From Micrococcus porci (lineage in GTDB: Bacteria > Actinomycetota > Actinomycetes > Actinomycetales > Micrococcaceae), in the NCBI RefSeq assembly GCF_020097155.1, contig NZ_CP083691.1:1054001-1118000 (forward strand): a DNA stretch of 64,000 bases, in the 5' to 3' direction. Each line of letters opens with the position of its first letter. Position 1 is the stretch's first letter. The translations under genes were made by a program, and so were the position numbers. Below are positions 16,077 to 23,963 of this stretch, one piece after another. The notes below the pieces were generated by a model. That model was not told where the DNA came from and ran no database searches. It was given only the letters and a program-made list of their open reading frames with translations.

Positions 16077-17126
16077 ATGGCGAACCTGACCTTCGCCGCC
16101 GCGCTCAACGCGGCGCTCGCCGACGAGATGGCCGCCGACGACATGGTGGTGGTGTTCGGCGAGGACGTCGGCACTCTCGGCGGCGTCTTCCGCATCACCG
16201 ACGGTCTGACGCAGCGCTTCGGCGACGAGCGCTGCTTCGACACCCCGCTGGCCGAGTCGGGCATCGCCGGCATGGCCGTGGGCATGGCCCTCGGCGGCGC
16301 CCGCCCGGTGATCGAGATGCAGTTCGACGCCTTCGCCTACCCCGCCTTCGAGCAGGTCGCCTCGCACGTGGCCAAGATGCGCAACCGCACCAAGGGCGGC
16401 GCGCCGATGCCGATCGTCATCCGCATTCCCTACGGCGGCGGCATCGGCGGCGTGGAGCATCACTGCGACTCCTCGGAGTCCTACTACGCCCACACCCCGG
16501 GCCTGAAGGTGTACACCCCGGCCTCCGTGAAGGACGCGTACCTGATGCTGCGCTCCGCCATCCGCCTGGACGACCCGGTGGTGTTCATGGAGCCGAAGAA
16601 GATGTACTGGACCAAGGCCGACCTGGACCTCGACGAGCTCCGCGCCGAGTTCGACGAGCAGTGGGCCCGCGCGCAGGAGAAGACCGCGCAGGGCGAGGCC
16701 TGGGCGCGCGCCGCCGTCGTCCGCCAGGGCGCCGACGTCACCCTGGTGTCCTACGGCCCGTCCGTGCCCACCTGCCTCGCCGCCGCTCAGGCGGCCGCGG
16801 AGGAGGGCCTCTCGGTGGAGGTCGTGGACCTGCGCACCGTGAACCCGCTGGACGAGGACACCATGGCCGCGTCCGTGGCCAAGACCGGTCGCGCCGTCGT
16901 CGTCGCCGAGCCGCAGGGCTTCGCGTCCGTGGCCTCCGAGCTGGTGGCCCGTATCCAGCAGCGCTGCTTCCACTCGCTCGCCGCCCCCGTGGGCCGCGTG
17001 ACCGGCTTCGACATCCCGTTCCCCGCGCCGAAGCTCGAGGAGCACCACCTGCCCAACGTCGACCGCATCCTGGACGCGATCGACGACCTGAACTGGGACC
17101 TGGACGCCGAGGAGGCCCGCGCATGA
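16077..17126 (+). CDS. pdhB: 2-oxo acid dehydrogenase E1 component, beta subunit
   Basis: The 349-residue beta subunit completes the alpha2beta2 E1 enzyme. It shows VVVFGEDVGTLGGVFRIT near the start, FDTPLAESGIAGMAVGMA, PIVIRIPYGGGIGGVEHHCD and a C-terminal transketolase domain with VVDLRTVNPLDEDT. Its ATG at 16077 is only two bases past the E1 alpha stop, and GGAGGCC in the end of that gene serves as ribosome site, so the two are translationally coupled. The gene ends with an ATGA overlap into E2. The open frame that starts at 15222 is not the true start. Confidence 0.9.
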   Translation: MANLTFAAALNAALADEMAADDMVVVFGEDVGTLGGVFRITDGLTQRFGDERCFDTPLAESGIAGMAVGMALGGARPVIEMQFDAFAYPAFEQVASHVAKMRNRTKGGAPMPIVIRIPYGGGIGGVEHHCDSSESYYAHTPGLKVYTPASVKDAYLMLRSAIRLDDPVVFMEPKKMYWTKADLDLDELRAEFDEQWARAQEKTAQGEAWARAAVVRQGADVTLVSYGPSVPTCLAAAQAAAEEGLSVEVVDLRTVNPLDEDTMAASVAKTGRAVVVAEPQGFASVASELVARIQQRCFHSLAAPVGRVTGFDIPFPAPKLEEHHLPNVDRILDAIDDLNWDLDAEEARA

Positions 17127-18622
17127 GCAACACCTTCCTGCTGCCCGACCTGGGCGAGGGCCTGACCGAGGCCGACATCGTCCGCTGGCTCGTGGCCGAG
17201 GGTGACGAGGTCGCCGTCGACCAGCCGATGGTCGAGGTCGAGACCGCCAAGGCGCTCGTCGAGGTGCCCAGCCCCTTCGCCGGCACCGTGCTCACCCTGC
17301 ACGGCGCCGAGGGCGAGACCATGGAGGTCGGCGCGCCCCTGATCACGGTCGGCGCCGTCGGCGAGTCCGCCGGTGACGCTCCGCCCCCGTCCTCCGCGGC
17401 CGACGCCGGCACCGCCCCCGCGGCGGACGGCGCCGTCCCCGGCGCGCTCAGCTACCGCGAGGAGGAGCGCGCGGGCGTCCAGCCGAAGCCGGACAAGGCC
17501 CGCGGCGGCGACGGCGACGTGGCCGGCTCCGACGACGAGGCCTCCGGCGCCGTGCTCATCGGCTACGGCACCTCCGGCCACACCGCCACCTCCCGCTCGC
17601 GTCCGTCCAAGCGCGCCCGCGGCGGCGCCGGCACGACCCAGGCCGCCGCGGGTGCCGCCCCCGCCGCGTCGGGCCGCGCCCCGCGCGTGACCTCGCCGAT
17701 CGTCCGCAAGCTCGCCCGCGAGCGCGGCGTCGATGTGGCCACCCTGACCGGCACCGGCCCGGACGGCCTCATCACCCGCGCCGACGTGCTGGGCGCGGCC
17801 GGGGGCGCCTCCGCCCCGCAGGACGCCCAGGCCCCCGCGCCGGTGCAGACCGCCCCGTCGGCCGCCGCCCAGGCCCCCGCCGTCGCGGCGGGCGCCACGG
17901 ACGCGCGCACCGGCCTGGCCGTCGTCGCCCGCACCCCGATCTCGGGCGTGCGCAAGGTGATCGCGGACCAGCTCTCCCGCTCGCGCCGCGAGGTCCCCGA
18001 CGTCACGGCGTGGCTGGACGTGGACGTCACCGCGCTGCTGGAGCTGCGCGCGCAGCTCAAGGCGAAGGACCCGGAGAACGCCCCGAGCCTGCTCGGCCTG
18101 ATCGCCCGCTTCACCCTGGCCGGCCTGCGCCGCTACCCGGTGATGAACGCGCGCATCGAGGCCGGCGCGGACGGGAAGGACGAGATCGTCGAGGTCGACG
18201 GCGTGCACCTCGGCCTGGCGGTGCAGACCGACCGCGGCCTCATGGTGCCCTCCGTGGAGCACGCGGAGAAGATGTCCGCGGACGAGCTGACCCGCGCGAT
18301 CAACGACACCGTGTCCCGTGCCCGCGAGGGCAGGGCGGCCCCGGCCGAGCTCACCCGCGGCACGTTCACGCTGAACAACTACGGCCCACTCGGCACCGAC
18401 GGTGCGACCCCGATCCTGAACATCCCCGAGGTGGGCATGCTGGGCATCGGCCGCATCATCGACCGCCCCTGGGTCGTGGACGGCGAGATCGTGGTCCGCA
18501 AGGTCACCGAGATGACCGTGACCTTCGACCACCGCGTCACCGACGGCGCCACCGCGAGCGCGTTCCTGACGTTCGTGGCGGACTGCCTGAACGACCCGCA
18601 GGCCGCGCTCGCGCGGATCTGA
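17123..18622 (+). CDS. pdhC: 2-oxo acid dehydrogenase E2 component (dihydrolipoamide acyltransferase)
   Basis: E2 moves the acyl group from E1 to CoA and forms the complex core. The 499-residue protein begins with one lipoyl domain (about 3-78, lipoylated Lys in VETAKALVEV near residue 44). An Ala/Pro/Gly linker follows, then a peripheral subunit-binding domain (about 188-225, VTSPIVRKLARERGVDV), a second linker and the catalytic domain with FDHRVTDGATAS (His and Asp near residues 468-473). It overlaps E1 beta by four bases. The E3 dihydrolipoamide dehydrogenase is not in the window and must be encoded elsewhere. Confidence 0.9.
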   Translation: MSNTFLLPDLGEGLTEADIVRWLVAEGDEVAVDQPMVEVETAKALVEVPSPFAGTVLTLHGAEGETMEVGAPLITVGAVGESAGDAPPPSSAADAGTAPAADGAVPGALSYREEERAGVQPKPDKARGGDGDVAGSDDEASGAVLIGYGTSGHTATSRSRPSKRARGGAGTTQAAAGAAPAASGRAPRVTSPIVRKLARERGVDVATLTGTGPDGLITRADVLGAAGGASAPQDAQAPAPVQTAPSAAAQAPAVAAGATDARTGLAVVARTPISGVRKVIADQLSRSRREVPDVTAWLDVDVTALLELRAQLKAKDPENAPSLLGLIARFTLAGLRRYPVMNARIEAGADGKDEIVEVDGVHLGLAVQTDRGLMVPSVEHAEKMSADELTRAINDTVSRAREGRAAPAELTRGTFTLNNYGPLGTDGATPILNIPEVGMLGIGRIIDRPWVVDGEIVVRKVTEMTVTFDHRVTDGATASAFLTFVADCLNDPQAALARI

Positions 18623-18640
18623 GGGCCGACGCACGGCCGA

Positions 18641-18675
18641 GGACCGGCGTCGCCCCCGTGGGGCGGCGCCGGTCC
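18641..18675. terminator. Bidirectional hairpin after the dehydrogenase operon
   Basis: A 16-bp stem (18641-18656 with 18660-18675, GGACCGGCG... against ...CGCCGGTCC) with one T-G mismatch and a three-base loop starts 18 bp after the E2 stop. It lies just before the stop of the leftward PAP2 gene, so it suits both directions. Confidence 0.8.
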
Positions 18676-18693
18676 CCACTGCTCTCCGGGTCC

Positions 18694-19599
18694 TCAGTGC
18701 TGTTCGGCGCGGCGCAGGCCGGTCAGCAGGGCGGCGCAGAGCACGAGGGCGGGCGTGCCGCTGAGCAGCGCCCCGGCGGGGGCCGCCAGCGGGTGCGGGT
18801 CCGCGCTCACGGCCGGGGAGCCCAGGGTTGCGACGGCGAGTCCCAGGCCCACGAGCACACCGGCGACGCCGAGCGTCCAGAGCATCCGCTCCACGGCGAG
18901 AGCGGCCCGGGAGGCGTGGCGCGGACGGTGGTCCGCCGCGCGTCGCCAGGGGGCCACGAGGACGGCCCAGAAGGCCGCGACCCCGAACGCCGCGGCCATG
19001 TCCGAGGGACGGTGCCAGGCCTCCAGGTAGGCGGCCGAGCCGGTGAGCGCGGTGGCCCCGGCGCCCACGACGGCCACCGCCGGGCGCCAGCGCGCGGGCA
19101 CCAGCAGGAGCGCGGCCACGGCGGCCGAGGCCGCGAGCGTCGTGTGGCCGGAGGGCAGCGAGTTCCCGCCCGCCCAGGGCACGTGGTTGGCGAACGACGG
19201 CCGCCCCAGGGACTCCTTGAGGGCCTGCGTGCCCACATTGGCCCCGGCCAGCGCCACCAGCGCGACGACACCCCGCCGCCGCGTCCGCCGCGGGATCAGG
19301 CAGGCCAGCGCCGCGAGCGTGGCGGCGCCCGCCAGGACCACCGGCAGCACCGTGAGGATCCGCTGGGCCGGGCCCGTGGAACGGGTGCCCCAGCGGTCCT
19401 CCACGGCGTGGAACACCTGGTACTCCAGCAGCTGCCCGCCGGAGGTCCCCACGAACACGGCGTGGACCAGCGCCACGACGCCGGCCGCCGCCGCGAGCCC
19501 GAGCAGCCACGCCCAGCGCGACCCGCGGGGGCGGCGCGAGGACGCCACGGGGCGCGCGGCGGCGTCGGCGGGGGAGCCGGGCGGGGGCGTGACGGTCAT
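18694..19599 (-). CDS. PAP2 superfamily phosphatase, membrane protein
   Basis: This 301-residue protein has about six helices and the three PAP2 motifs in order: KESLGRPSF (about 128), GGNSLPSGHTTLA (about 146-158, with the catalytic His) and AWHRPSDM (about 197-204, second catalytic His and Asp). Such enzymes dephosphorylate lipid phosphates such as undecaprenyl diphosphate or phosphatidate on the outer face of the membrane. The substrate here is not known. I chose the ATG at 19599 because CACAAT (19607-19612, reverse) lies exactly seven bases upstream. A GTG/ATG further out is possible. Confidence 0.85.
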   Translation of the reverse strand: MTVTPPPGSPADAAARPVASSRRPRGSRWAWLLGLAAAAGVVALVHAVFVGTSGGQLLEYQVFHAVEDRWGTRSTGPAQRILTVLPVVLAGAATLAALACLIPRRTRRRGVVALVALAGANVGTQALKESLGRPSFANHVPWAGGNSLPSGHTTLAASAAVAALLLVPARWRPAVAVVGAGATALTGSAAYLEAWHRPSDMAAAFGVAAFWAVLVAPWRRAADHRPRHASRAALAVERMLWTLGVAGVLVGLGLAVATLGSPAVSADPHPLAAPAGALLSGTPALVLCAALLTGLRRAEQH

Positions 19600-19716
19600 G
19601 CCCACCATTGTGGGACAGCCCCCTGAAGGAGGCCCAGACGACCCGGTCATGCAGGCTTCACCGGCCCGTCACCGGCCCGTCAGCGGCCGGTCCTGCCGTC
19701 CGTGGCCGGCGGCTCC

Positions 19717-19722
19717 TAGCCT
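19717..19722 (+). promoter_or_regulatory. -10 hexamer TAGCCT, leaderless start of the SUKH-like gene
   Basis: TAGCCT is followed by GGCCGC and the ATG at 19729. Confidence 0.5.
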
Positions 19723-19728
19723 GGCCGC

Positions 19729-20376
19729 ATGGACCGCCACCTGCTCCCCGCCGGCCCCGGCGAGGTCACCCCCCGTCCCCGGATCGCCCTCGACCCCGCC
19801 CGCCTGCACGCCGCCCGCGCGGCCCTGTCCGTGTTCGGGCCGGTGCACCGCCAGGAGCCCATCGAGTGGGCGGCGGAGGAGCCGCTGGCCCCGGACCTGG
19901 CCGAGTTCTACCGCGAGGTGGGCCCGGACTGGGTGGAGATCGACACCCTGGGCCTGCCCCTGCTGATGTTCCCGCTGGAGCGGCTCTGGGACGAGCAGGC
20001 CGGGTACCGGTGGAACCACCGCACCGGGGCCATGCTCGCCGACTGGAACGAGGACTGGACGGTGGTCGCCAAGCAGGGCGCCGAGCCGTTCATCCACGAG
20101 GCCGCCACCGGCCACGTGCTCATGGCCCACGGCGAGGAGGGCTGGGAGGACCGCCTCGGGGAGCCGGTGCCCGTGTTCCGGGACGTCGCTGAGATGACCC
20201 TGGCGCTGTGTGCGGCCGGGGCCGCGTGGGCCGGCTCGGACGACCCCTTCACCGCGGACTGGCACGTGCGCCCCGAGGTGACCTCCGCCGTCGTGGACGG
20301 GCTGGAGCAGGTGCTGGGCGACCGCGCCCGCGCCGTGGACGTCGCCCGCCGCCTGGGCCACCTCCGCGCGGCCTGA
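19729..20376 (+). CDS. SMI1/KNR4 (SUKH)-like protein
   Basis: This 215-residue soluble protein resembles the SUKH superfamily in outline: PDLAEFYREVGP, then LWDEQAGYRWN, DWTVVAKQGAEPFIHEAATG and a helical end. The pattern (acidic helix with FY, later W-x-V-x-A and a backbone ending in TG) is weakly conserved, so the family call is moderate. SUKH proteins often act as immunity partners of polymorphic toxins, but there is no toxin gene beside it. Neighbours are a PAP2 phosphatase and menC. The start is set by TAGCCT six bases upstream. Confidence 0.55.
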   Translation: MDRHLLPAGPGEVTPRPRIALDPARLHAARAALSVFGPVHRQEPIEWAAEEPLAPDLAEFYREVGPDWVEIDTLGLPLLMFPLERLWDEQAGYRWNHRTGAMLADWNEDWTVVAKQGAEPFIHEAATGHVLMAHGEEGWEDRLGEPVPVFRDVAEMTLALCAAGAAWAGSDDPFTADWHVRPEVTSAVVDGLEQVLGDRARAVDVARRLGHLRAA

Positions 20377-20393
20377 GCCGTCGCCGGCCTCCC

Positions 20394-20399
20394 TAGACT
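20394..20399 (+). promoter_or_regulatory. -10 hexamer TAGACT, leaderless start of menC
   Basis: TAGACT is followed by GGCCGGC and the ATG at 20407. It lies in the 30-bp gap after the SUKH-like gene, giving menC its own promoter. Confidence 0.6.
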
Positions 20400-20406
20400 G
20401 GCCGGC

Positions 20407-21516
20407 ATGACCGTCCCCGCCGCACACGACGACGCCGACCCCCGCCCCGGATCGGCGCTCCCGCCCCTGCCGGGCGCCCCCGGCGGACCCGCGCTGCCGG
20501 ACGTGGACGAGCTCCTGGAGCACGCGGTGGCCGTCACCCTGCCGATGACCGTCCGGTTCCGCGGCACCACGGAGCGCCGGGCCCTGCTGCTGCGCGGCCC
20601 GGCCGGGTGGGCCGAGTTCTCCCCGTTCCCGGAGTACGGCCCCGCCGAGGCCTCCCGCTGGCTGGCGGCCGCGGTCGAGGCCGGCTGGCAGGGCTGGCCC
20701 GCCCCCGTCCGCTCCGAGGTCCCCGTGAACGCGACCGTGCCGGCGGTGGACGCCGCCGACGTCGAGTCCGTCCTCGCCCGCTACGGGGACGGCATCACCG
20801 CCGTGAAGGTCAAGGTGGCCGAGCACCGTCCCGGCGGCGGCCTCGTCGACCCGACCCACGCGGCCGACGTCGCCCGCGTCCGCCGGGTCCGGGAGCTCCT
20901 GCCGGAGGCCGCCGTGCGCATCGACGCGAACGCCGGCTGGGACGAGGACCGGGCCTTCGCGGTGCTGGGTGCGCTCCAGGACGTGGGGCTCGAGTACGCC
21001 GAGCAGCCCGTGCCGGGCATCGCCGGCCTGGCCGCGCTGCGCTCCCGCCTCCGCGCGGCCGGGATCGCCACCCCGATCGCCGCGGACGAGGCCGTGCGCA
21101 AGGAGACCGACCCGCTCGCCGTCGCCCAGGCCGGCGCGGCCGACCTGATCGTGGTGAAGGTCCAGCCCCTCGGCGGGGTGCGCCGGGCCGCGGCGATCGT
21201 CGCCGCGGCCGGACTGGACGCCGTCGTCTCCTCCGCCCTGGACACCTCGGTGGGCATCGCGGGAGGCGCGGCGCTCGCGGCGCACCTGCCCTCCCTGCCG
21301 TTCGCGTGCGGGCTCGGCACCGCCTCCCTCTTCGCGCACGACGTCGTGTCCCCGGCCTGGCGGCCCGCCGACGGCTCCCTGCCGGCGCCGGGGGAGCGGG
21401 CCCCGGAGCCGGACCCGGCCCTGCTCGCGGCGGCGCGGGCGGACGCGGCCGAGCACGCGTGGTGGGCCGAGCGGCTGCGCGCCGCCCACGCGGTGCTGGC
21501 GGCCCGGGGGCGGTGA
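20407..21516 (+). CDS. menC: o-succinylbenzoate synthase
   Basis: MenC dehydrates SHCHC to o-succinylbenzoate. The 369-residue enolase-superfamily protein has the KxK pair in AVKVKVAEH (about 132-137), metal ligands in RIDANAGWD (about 171), EYAEQP (about 195) and AADEA (about 225), and the opposite Lys in VVKVQPLGG (about 250). This set identifies MenC of the actinobacterial type; the C-terminal 40 residues are an Ala-rich extension. It has its own predicted leaderless promoter rather than an operon with other men genes. Confidence 0.93.
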   Translation: MTVPAAHDDADPRPGSALPPLPGAPGGPALPDVDELLEHAVAVTLPMTVRFRGTTERRALLLRGPAGWAEFSPFPEYGPAEASRWLAAAVEAGWQGWPAPVRSEVPVNATVPAVDAADVESVLARYGDGITAVKVKVAEHRPGGGLVDPTHAADVARVRRVRELLPEAAVRIDANAGWDEDRAFAVLGALQDVGLEYAEQPVPGIAGLAALRSRLRAAGIATPIAADEAVRKETDPLAVAQAGAADLIVVKVQPLGGVRRAAAIVAAAGLDAVVSSALDTSVGIAGGAALAAHLPSLPFACGLGTASLFAHDVVSPAWRPADGSLPAPGERAPEPDPALLAAARADAAEHAWWAERLRAAHAVLAARGR

Positions 21517-21567
21517 CGGGGACGGATTAACGCACGGCCTCGGGACGAAATCCCACGGTGGCGGCGA

Positions 21568-21589
21568 GTTCCCCTCCGGTTCACCTGGG
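21568..21589 (+). promoter_or_regulatory. PHO-box-like direct repeat upstream of PhoX
   Basis: Two adjacent 11-bp units, GTTCCCCTCCG (21568-21578) and GTTCACCTGGG (21579-21589), have the spacing of PhoP-binding sites in Streptomyces. The second unit fits that consensus at every position. The site is 123 bp before the PhoX start. Phosphate-starvation control by a PhoP-type regulator is inferred from established knowledge of that system. Confidence 0.65.
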
Positions 21590-21711
21590 TGTAGTCGACG
21601 GCTCGTCCGTGTGGGCCACGCTGGGCGGTGCGAGCGGGCCGTGGGCCCGCCTCCGGCCGCGGCACCCGTCACCGGCCGGGCCCCGTCTCATCCGGATGTG
21701 AAGGAACCCCC

Positions 21712-23853
21712 ATGCTCAAGCGACTCCTGCCCATGGCCGGCCACACCCGCGGCAACCGCTCCGCCGTCACCTGCGAGCTCAAGTGCGGCAACGCCTGCTC
21801 CCACCCGATCCCGAACACCTCGGCCAACGAGACCTTCCACTCCGTGGCCGAGCGCGCCATCTCCCGTCGTGCCGCGCTCGGCGTGGGCGGCGGCCTGGCC
21901 GCGGCCGTCGTGATCGGCGCCAACGTGGCCCACGCCCCCGAGGCCCTCGCGGACAACGGCCTGCGCCCCGCCGGCGGCGGCAAGCTGGACTTCACCGCCA
22001 TCCAGCCCGTGCAGCGCACCGTGGACACCATGACCGTCCCCGAGGGCTACGACTGGGGCACCATCATCCGCTGGGGCGACCCGCTGTTCGCGGACTCCGA
22101 GGAGTTCGACATCGAGCACCAGACCGGCGCCTCCGCCGCCGGCCAGTTCGGCTACAACAACGACTACCTGAACATCATCTCCGACGGCGGCAACCACCGC
22201 CGCGGCTACCTGGTGTCCAACCACGAGTACACCAACGAGAACATCATGTTCTCCCCGGAGTACATCGCCTCGAACCCCGAGGACGTGGTGAACGCCGGCA
22301 TCGAGTCCCACGGCCTGTCCGTGGTGGAGCTGGAGCGCCGCAAGGCCGGCGCCAAGTGGGAGTACGTCCGCGGCGGCCGCCGCAACCGCCGCATCACCGG
22401 CACCACCCCCTTCCGGGTGACGGGCCCCGCCGCCGGCCACGACCTGCTGAAGACCGTCGAGGACCCGACCGGCACCCGCGTGCTCGGCACCCTCAACAAC
22501 TGCTCCGGCGGCACCACCCCGTGGGGCACCGTGCTCTCCGGCGAGGAGAACTTCAACCAGTACTTCAAGGGCCGCGGCACCGCGGAGGAGAAGCGCTACG
22601 GCATCTCCACCTCCGCCACGCAGCGCGGCTGGGAGCGCTTCCACGATCGCTTCGACCTCACCAAGGCCGGCTACGAGAACGAGGCCCACCGCTTCGGCTG
22701 GGTCGTCGAGATCGACCCCGAGGACCCGACCTCCACCCCGGTGAAGCACACCCTCCTGGGCCGCTTCAAGCACGAGGCCGGCACCGCGATCATCTCCGAG
22801 TCCGGCCACGCCGTGGTCTACTCCGGAGACGACGAGCGCCACGACTACCTGTACAAGTTCGTGTCCTCGAAGAAGGTCATCGAGGGGAACAAGAAGCACA
22901 ACATGACCCTGATGGACGAGGGCACGCTCTACGTGGCCAAGTTCACGGGCGACTCCCCGGCCTCCGAGATCGACGGCAAGGGCACCCTGCCCTCCGACGG
23001 CGCCTTCGACGGCTCCGGCGAGTGGATCGCCCTGGCCTCCCACAAGAAGTCCTACGTGCCCGGCATGTCCCTGGCCGAGGTCCTCGTCTTCACCCGCATC
23101 GCCGCGGACAAGATGGGCGCCACCAAGATGGACCGCCCGGAGGACGTCGAGACCAACCCGGTCAACGGCAAGGTCTACGCCGCCCTCACCAACAACACCA
23201 AGCGCACCGCCGTCGACGAGACCAACCCGGTCATCGGCAACCGCGACGGCCACGTCCTGGAGATCACCGAGAAGTGCGGCGACCACACGTCGACCTCCTT
23301 CAACTGGGTCATCCTGCTGCTCGCCGGCGACCCCAAGGTCTCCTCCTCGGCCTACTTCGCCGGCTATCCGAAGGAACTCGTCTCCCCGATCTCCTGCCCG
23401 GACAACGTGGCGTTCGACTCCGAGGGCAACCTCTGGATCTCCACCGATGGCCAGCCCGGCACCATCGGCTATGCCGACGCCCTGCACAAGGTCACCCTGG
23501 ACGGCCCGGAGCGCGGCCGCGTGCAGCAGTTCCTCGCCGTCCCCCGCGACGCCGAGACCTGCGGCCCGGTCATCCACGACCGCGACAACTCCGTGTTCGT
23601 GAACGTGCAGCACCCGGGCGAGGACGGCAACTGGGGCGCCCACACGTCCTACTTCCCGGACTTCCTGTCCCCGAACGGCCCGGTCCAGGTCGGCGACAAG
23701 GTCGCGGCGCCGCGTCCGTCCGTCGTGCAGGTCTTCAACGCGACCGGCAACAACGGCATCGGCAAGGGCTCCGGCAACAAGAAGGGCAACCACGGCAAGG
23801 GCAGGGGCAACTCCGCCTTCGGCCACGCCCAGGGCCACGGCCCGAAGAAGTGA
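21712..23853 (+). CDS. phoX: PhoX family alkaline phosphatase, Tat-exported (DUF839)
   Basis: The 713-residue protein belongs to the PhoX/DUF839 family of calcium-iron phosphatases that free phosphate from organic esters outside the cell. A long leader includes TCELKCGNACSHP, then the twin-arginine motif ISRRAALGVGG (about residue 50) and a hydrophobic stretch ending near ADNG. Family stretches include LVSNHEYTNENIMF, CSGGTTPWGTVLSGEENF and CPDNVAFDSEGNLWISTDGQ. The last 30 residues are Gly/Lys/Asn-rich. AAGGA lies seven bases before the ATG. A PHO-box-like repeat lies upstream. Confidence 0.9.
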   Translation: MLKRLLPMAGHTRGNRSAVTCELKCGNACSHPIPNTSANETFHSVAERAISRRAALGVGGGLAAAVVIGANVAHAPEALADNGLRPAGGGKLDFTAIQPVQRTVDTMTVPEGYDWGTIIRWGDPLFADSEEFDIEHQTGASAAGQFGYNNDYLNIISDGGNHRRGYLVSNHEYTNENIMFSPEYIASNPEDVVNAGIESHGLSVVELERRKAGAKWEYVRGGRRNRRITGTTPFRVTGPAAGHDLLKTVEDPTGTRVLGTLNNCSGGTTPWGTVLSGEENFNQYFKGRGTAEEKRYGISTSATQRGWERFHDRFDLTKAGYENEAHRFGWVVEIDPEDPTSTPVKHTLLGRFKHEAGTAIISESGHAVVYSGDDERHDYLYKFVSSKKVIEGNKKHNMTLMDEGTLYVAKFTGDSPASEIDGKGTLPSDGAFDGSGEWIALASHKKSYVPGMSLAEVLVFTRIAADKMGATKMDRPEDVETNPVNGKVYAALTNNTKRTAVDETNPVIGNRDGHVLEITEKCGDHTSTSFNWVILLLAGDPKVSSSAYFAGYPKELVSPISCPDNVAFDSEGNLWISTDGQPGTIGYADALHKVTLDGPERGRVQQFLAVPRDAETCGPVIHDRDNSVFVNVQHPGEDGNWGAHTSYFPDFLSPNGPVQVGDKVAAPRPSVVQVFNATGNNGIGKGSGNKKGNHGKGRGNSAFGHAQGHGPKK

Positions 23854-23888
23854 TCCGCGCCGGCGCCTGAGCCGGTCGCAGCCCCCGT

Positions 23889-23925
23889 GGTCCGCCCCCG
23901 TCGCCCCGTGCGGCGGGGGCGGACC
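23889..23925 (+). terminator. Hairpin after phoX
   Basis: A 16-bp stem (23889-23904 with 23910-23925, GGTCCGCCCCCG against CGGGGGCGGACC) has one mismatch and a five-base loop. It follows the phoX stop by 35 bp and precedes the menD promoter at 23948. Confidence 0.75.
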
Positions 23926-23947
23926 CGTGTCTGCCGGTGCGCCCGCC

Positions 23948-23953
23948 TAGACT
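23948..23953 (+). promoter_or_regulatory. -10 hexamer TAGACT of the menD operon
   Basis: TAGACT lies 10 bases before the menD ATG, with GGAGG in between. Transcription would start about three bases before the start codon, giving an almost leaderless mRNA in which the GGAGG would not be transcribed in full. Confidence 0.5.
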
Positions 23954-23963
23954 GGAGGCCACC

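Noticed and set aside
18694..19650. The longer PAP2 start that would add 17 residues.
   Set aside because: The extra residues are polar and unconserved, and CACAAT lies seven bases before the ATG at 19599.
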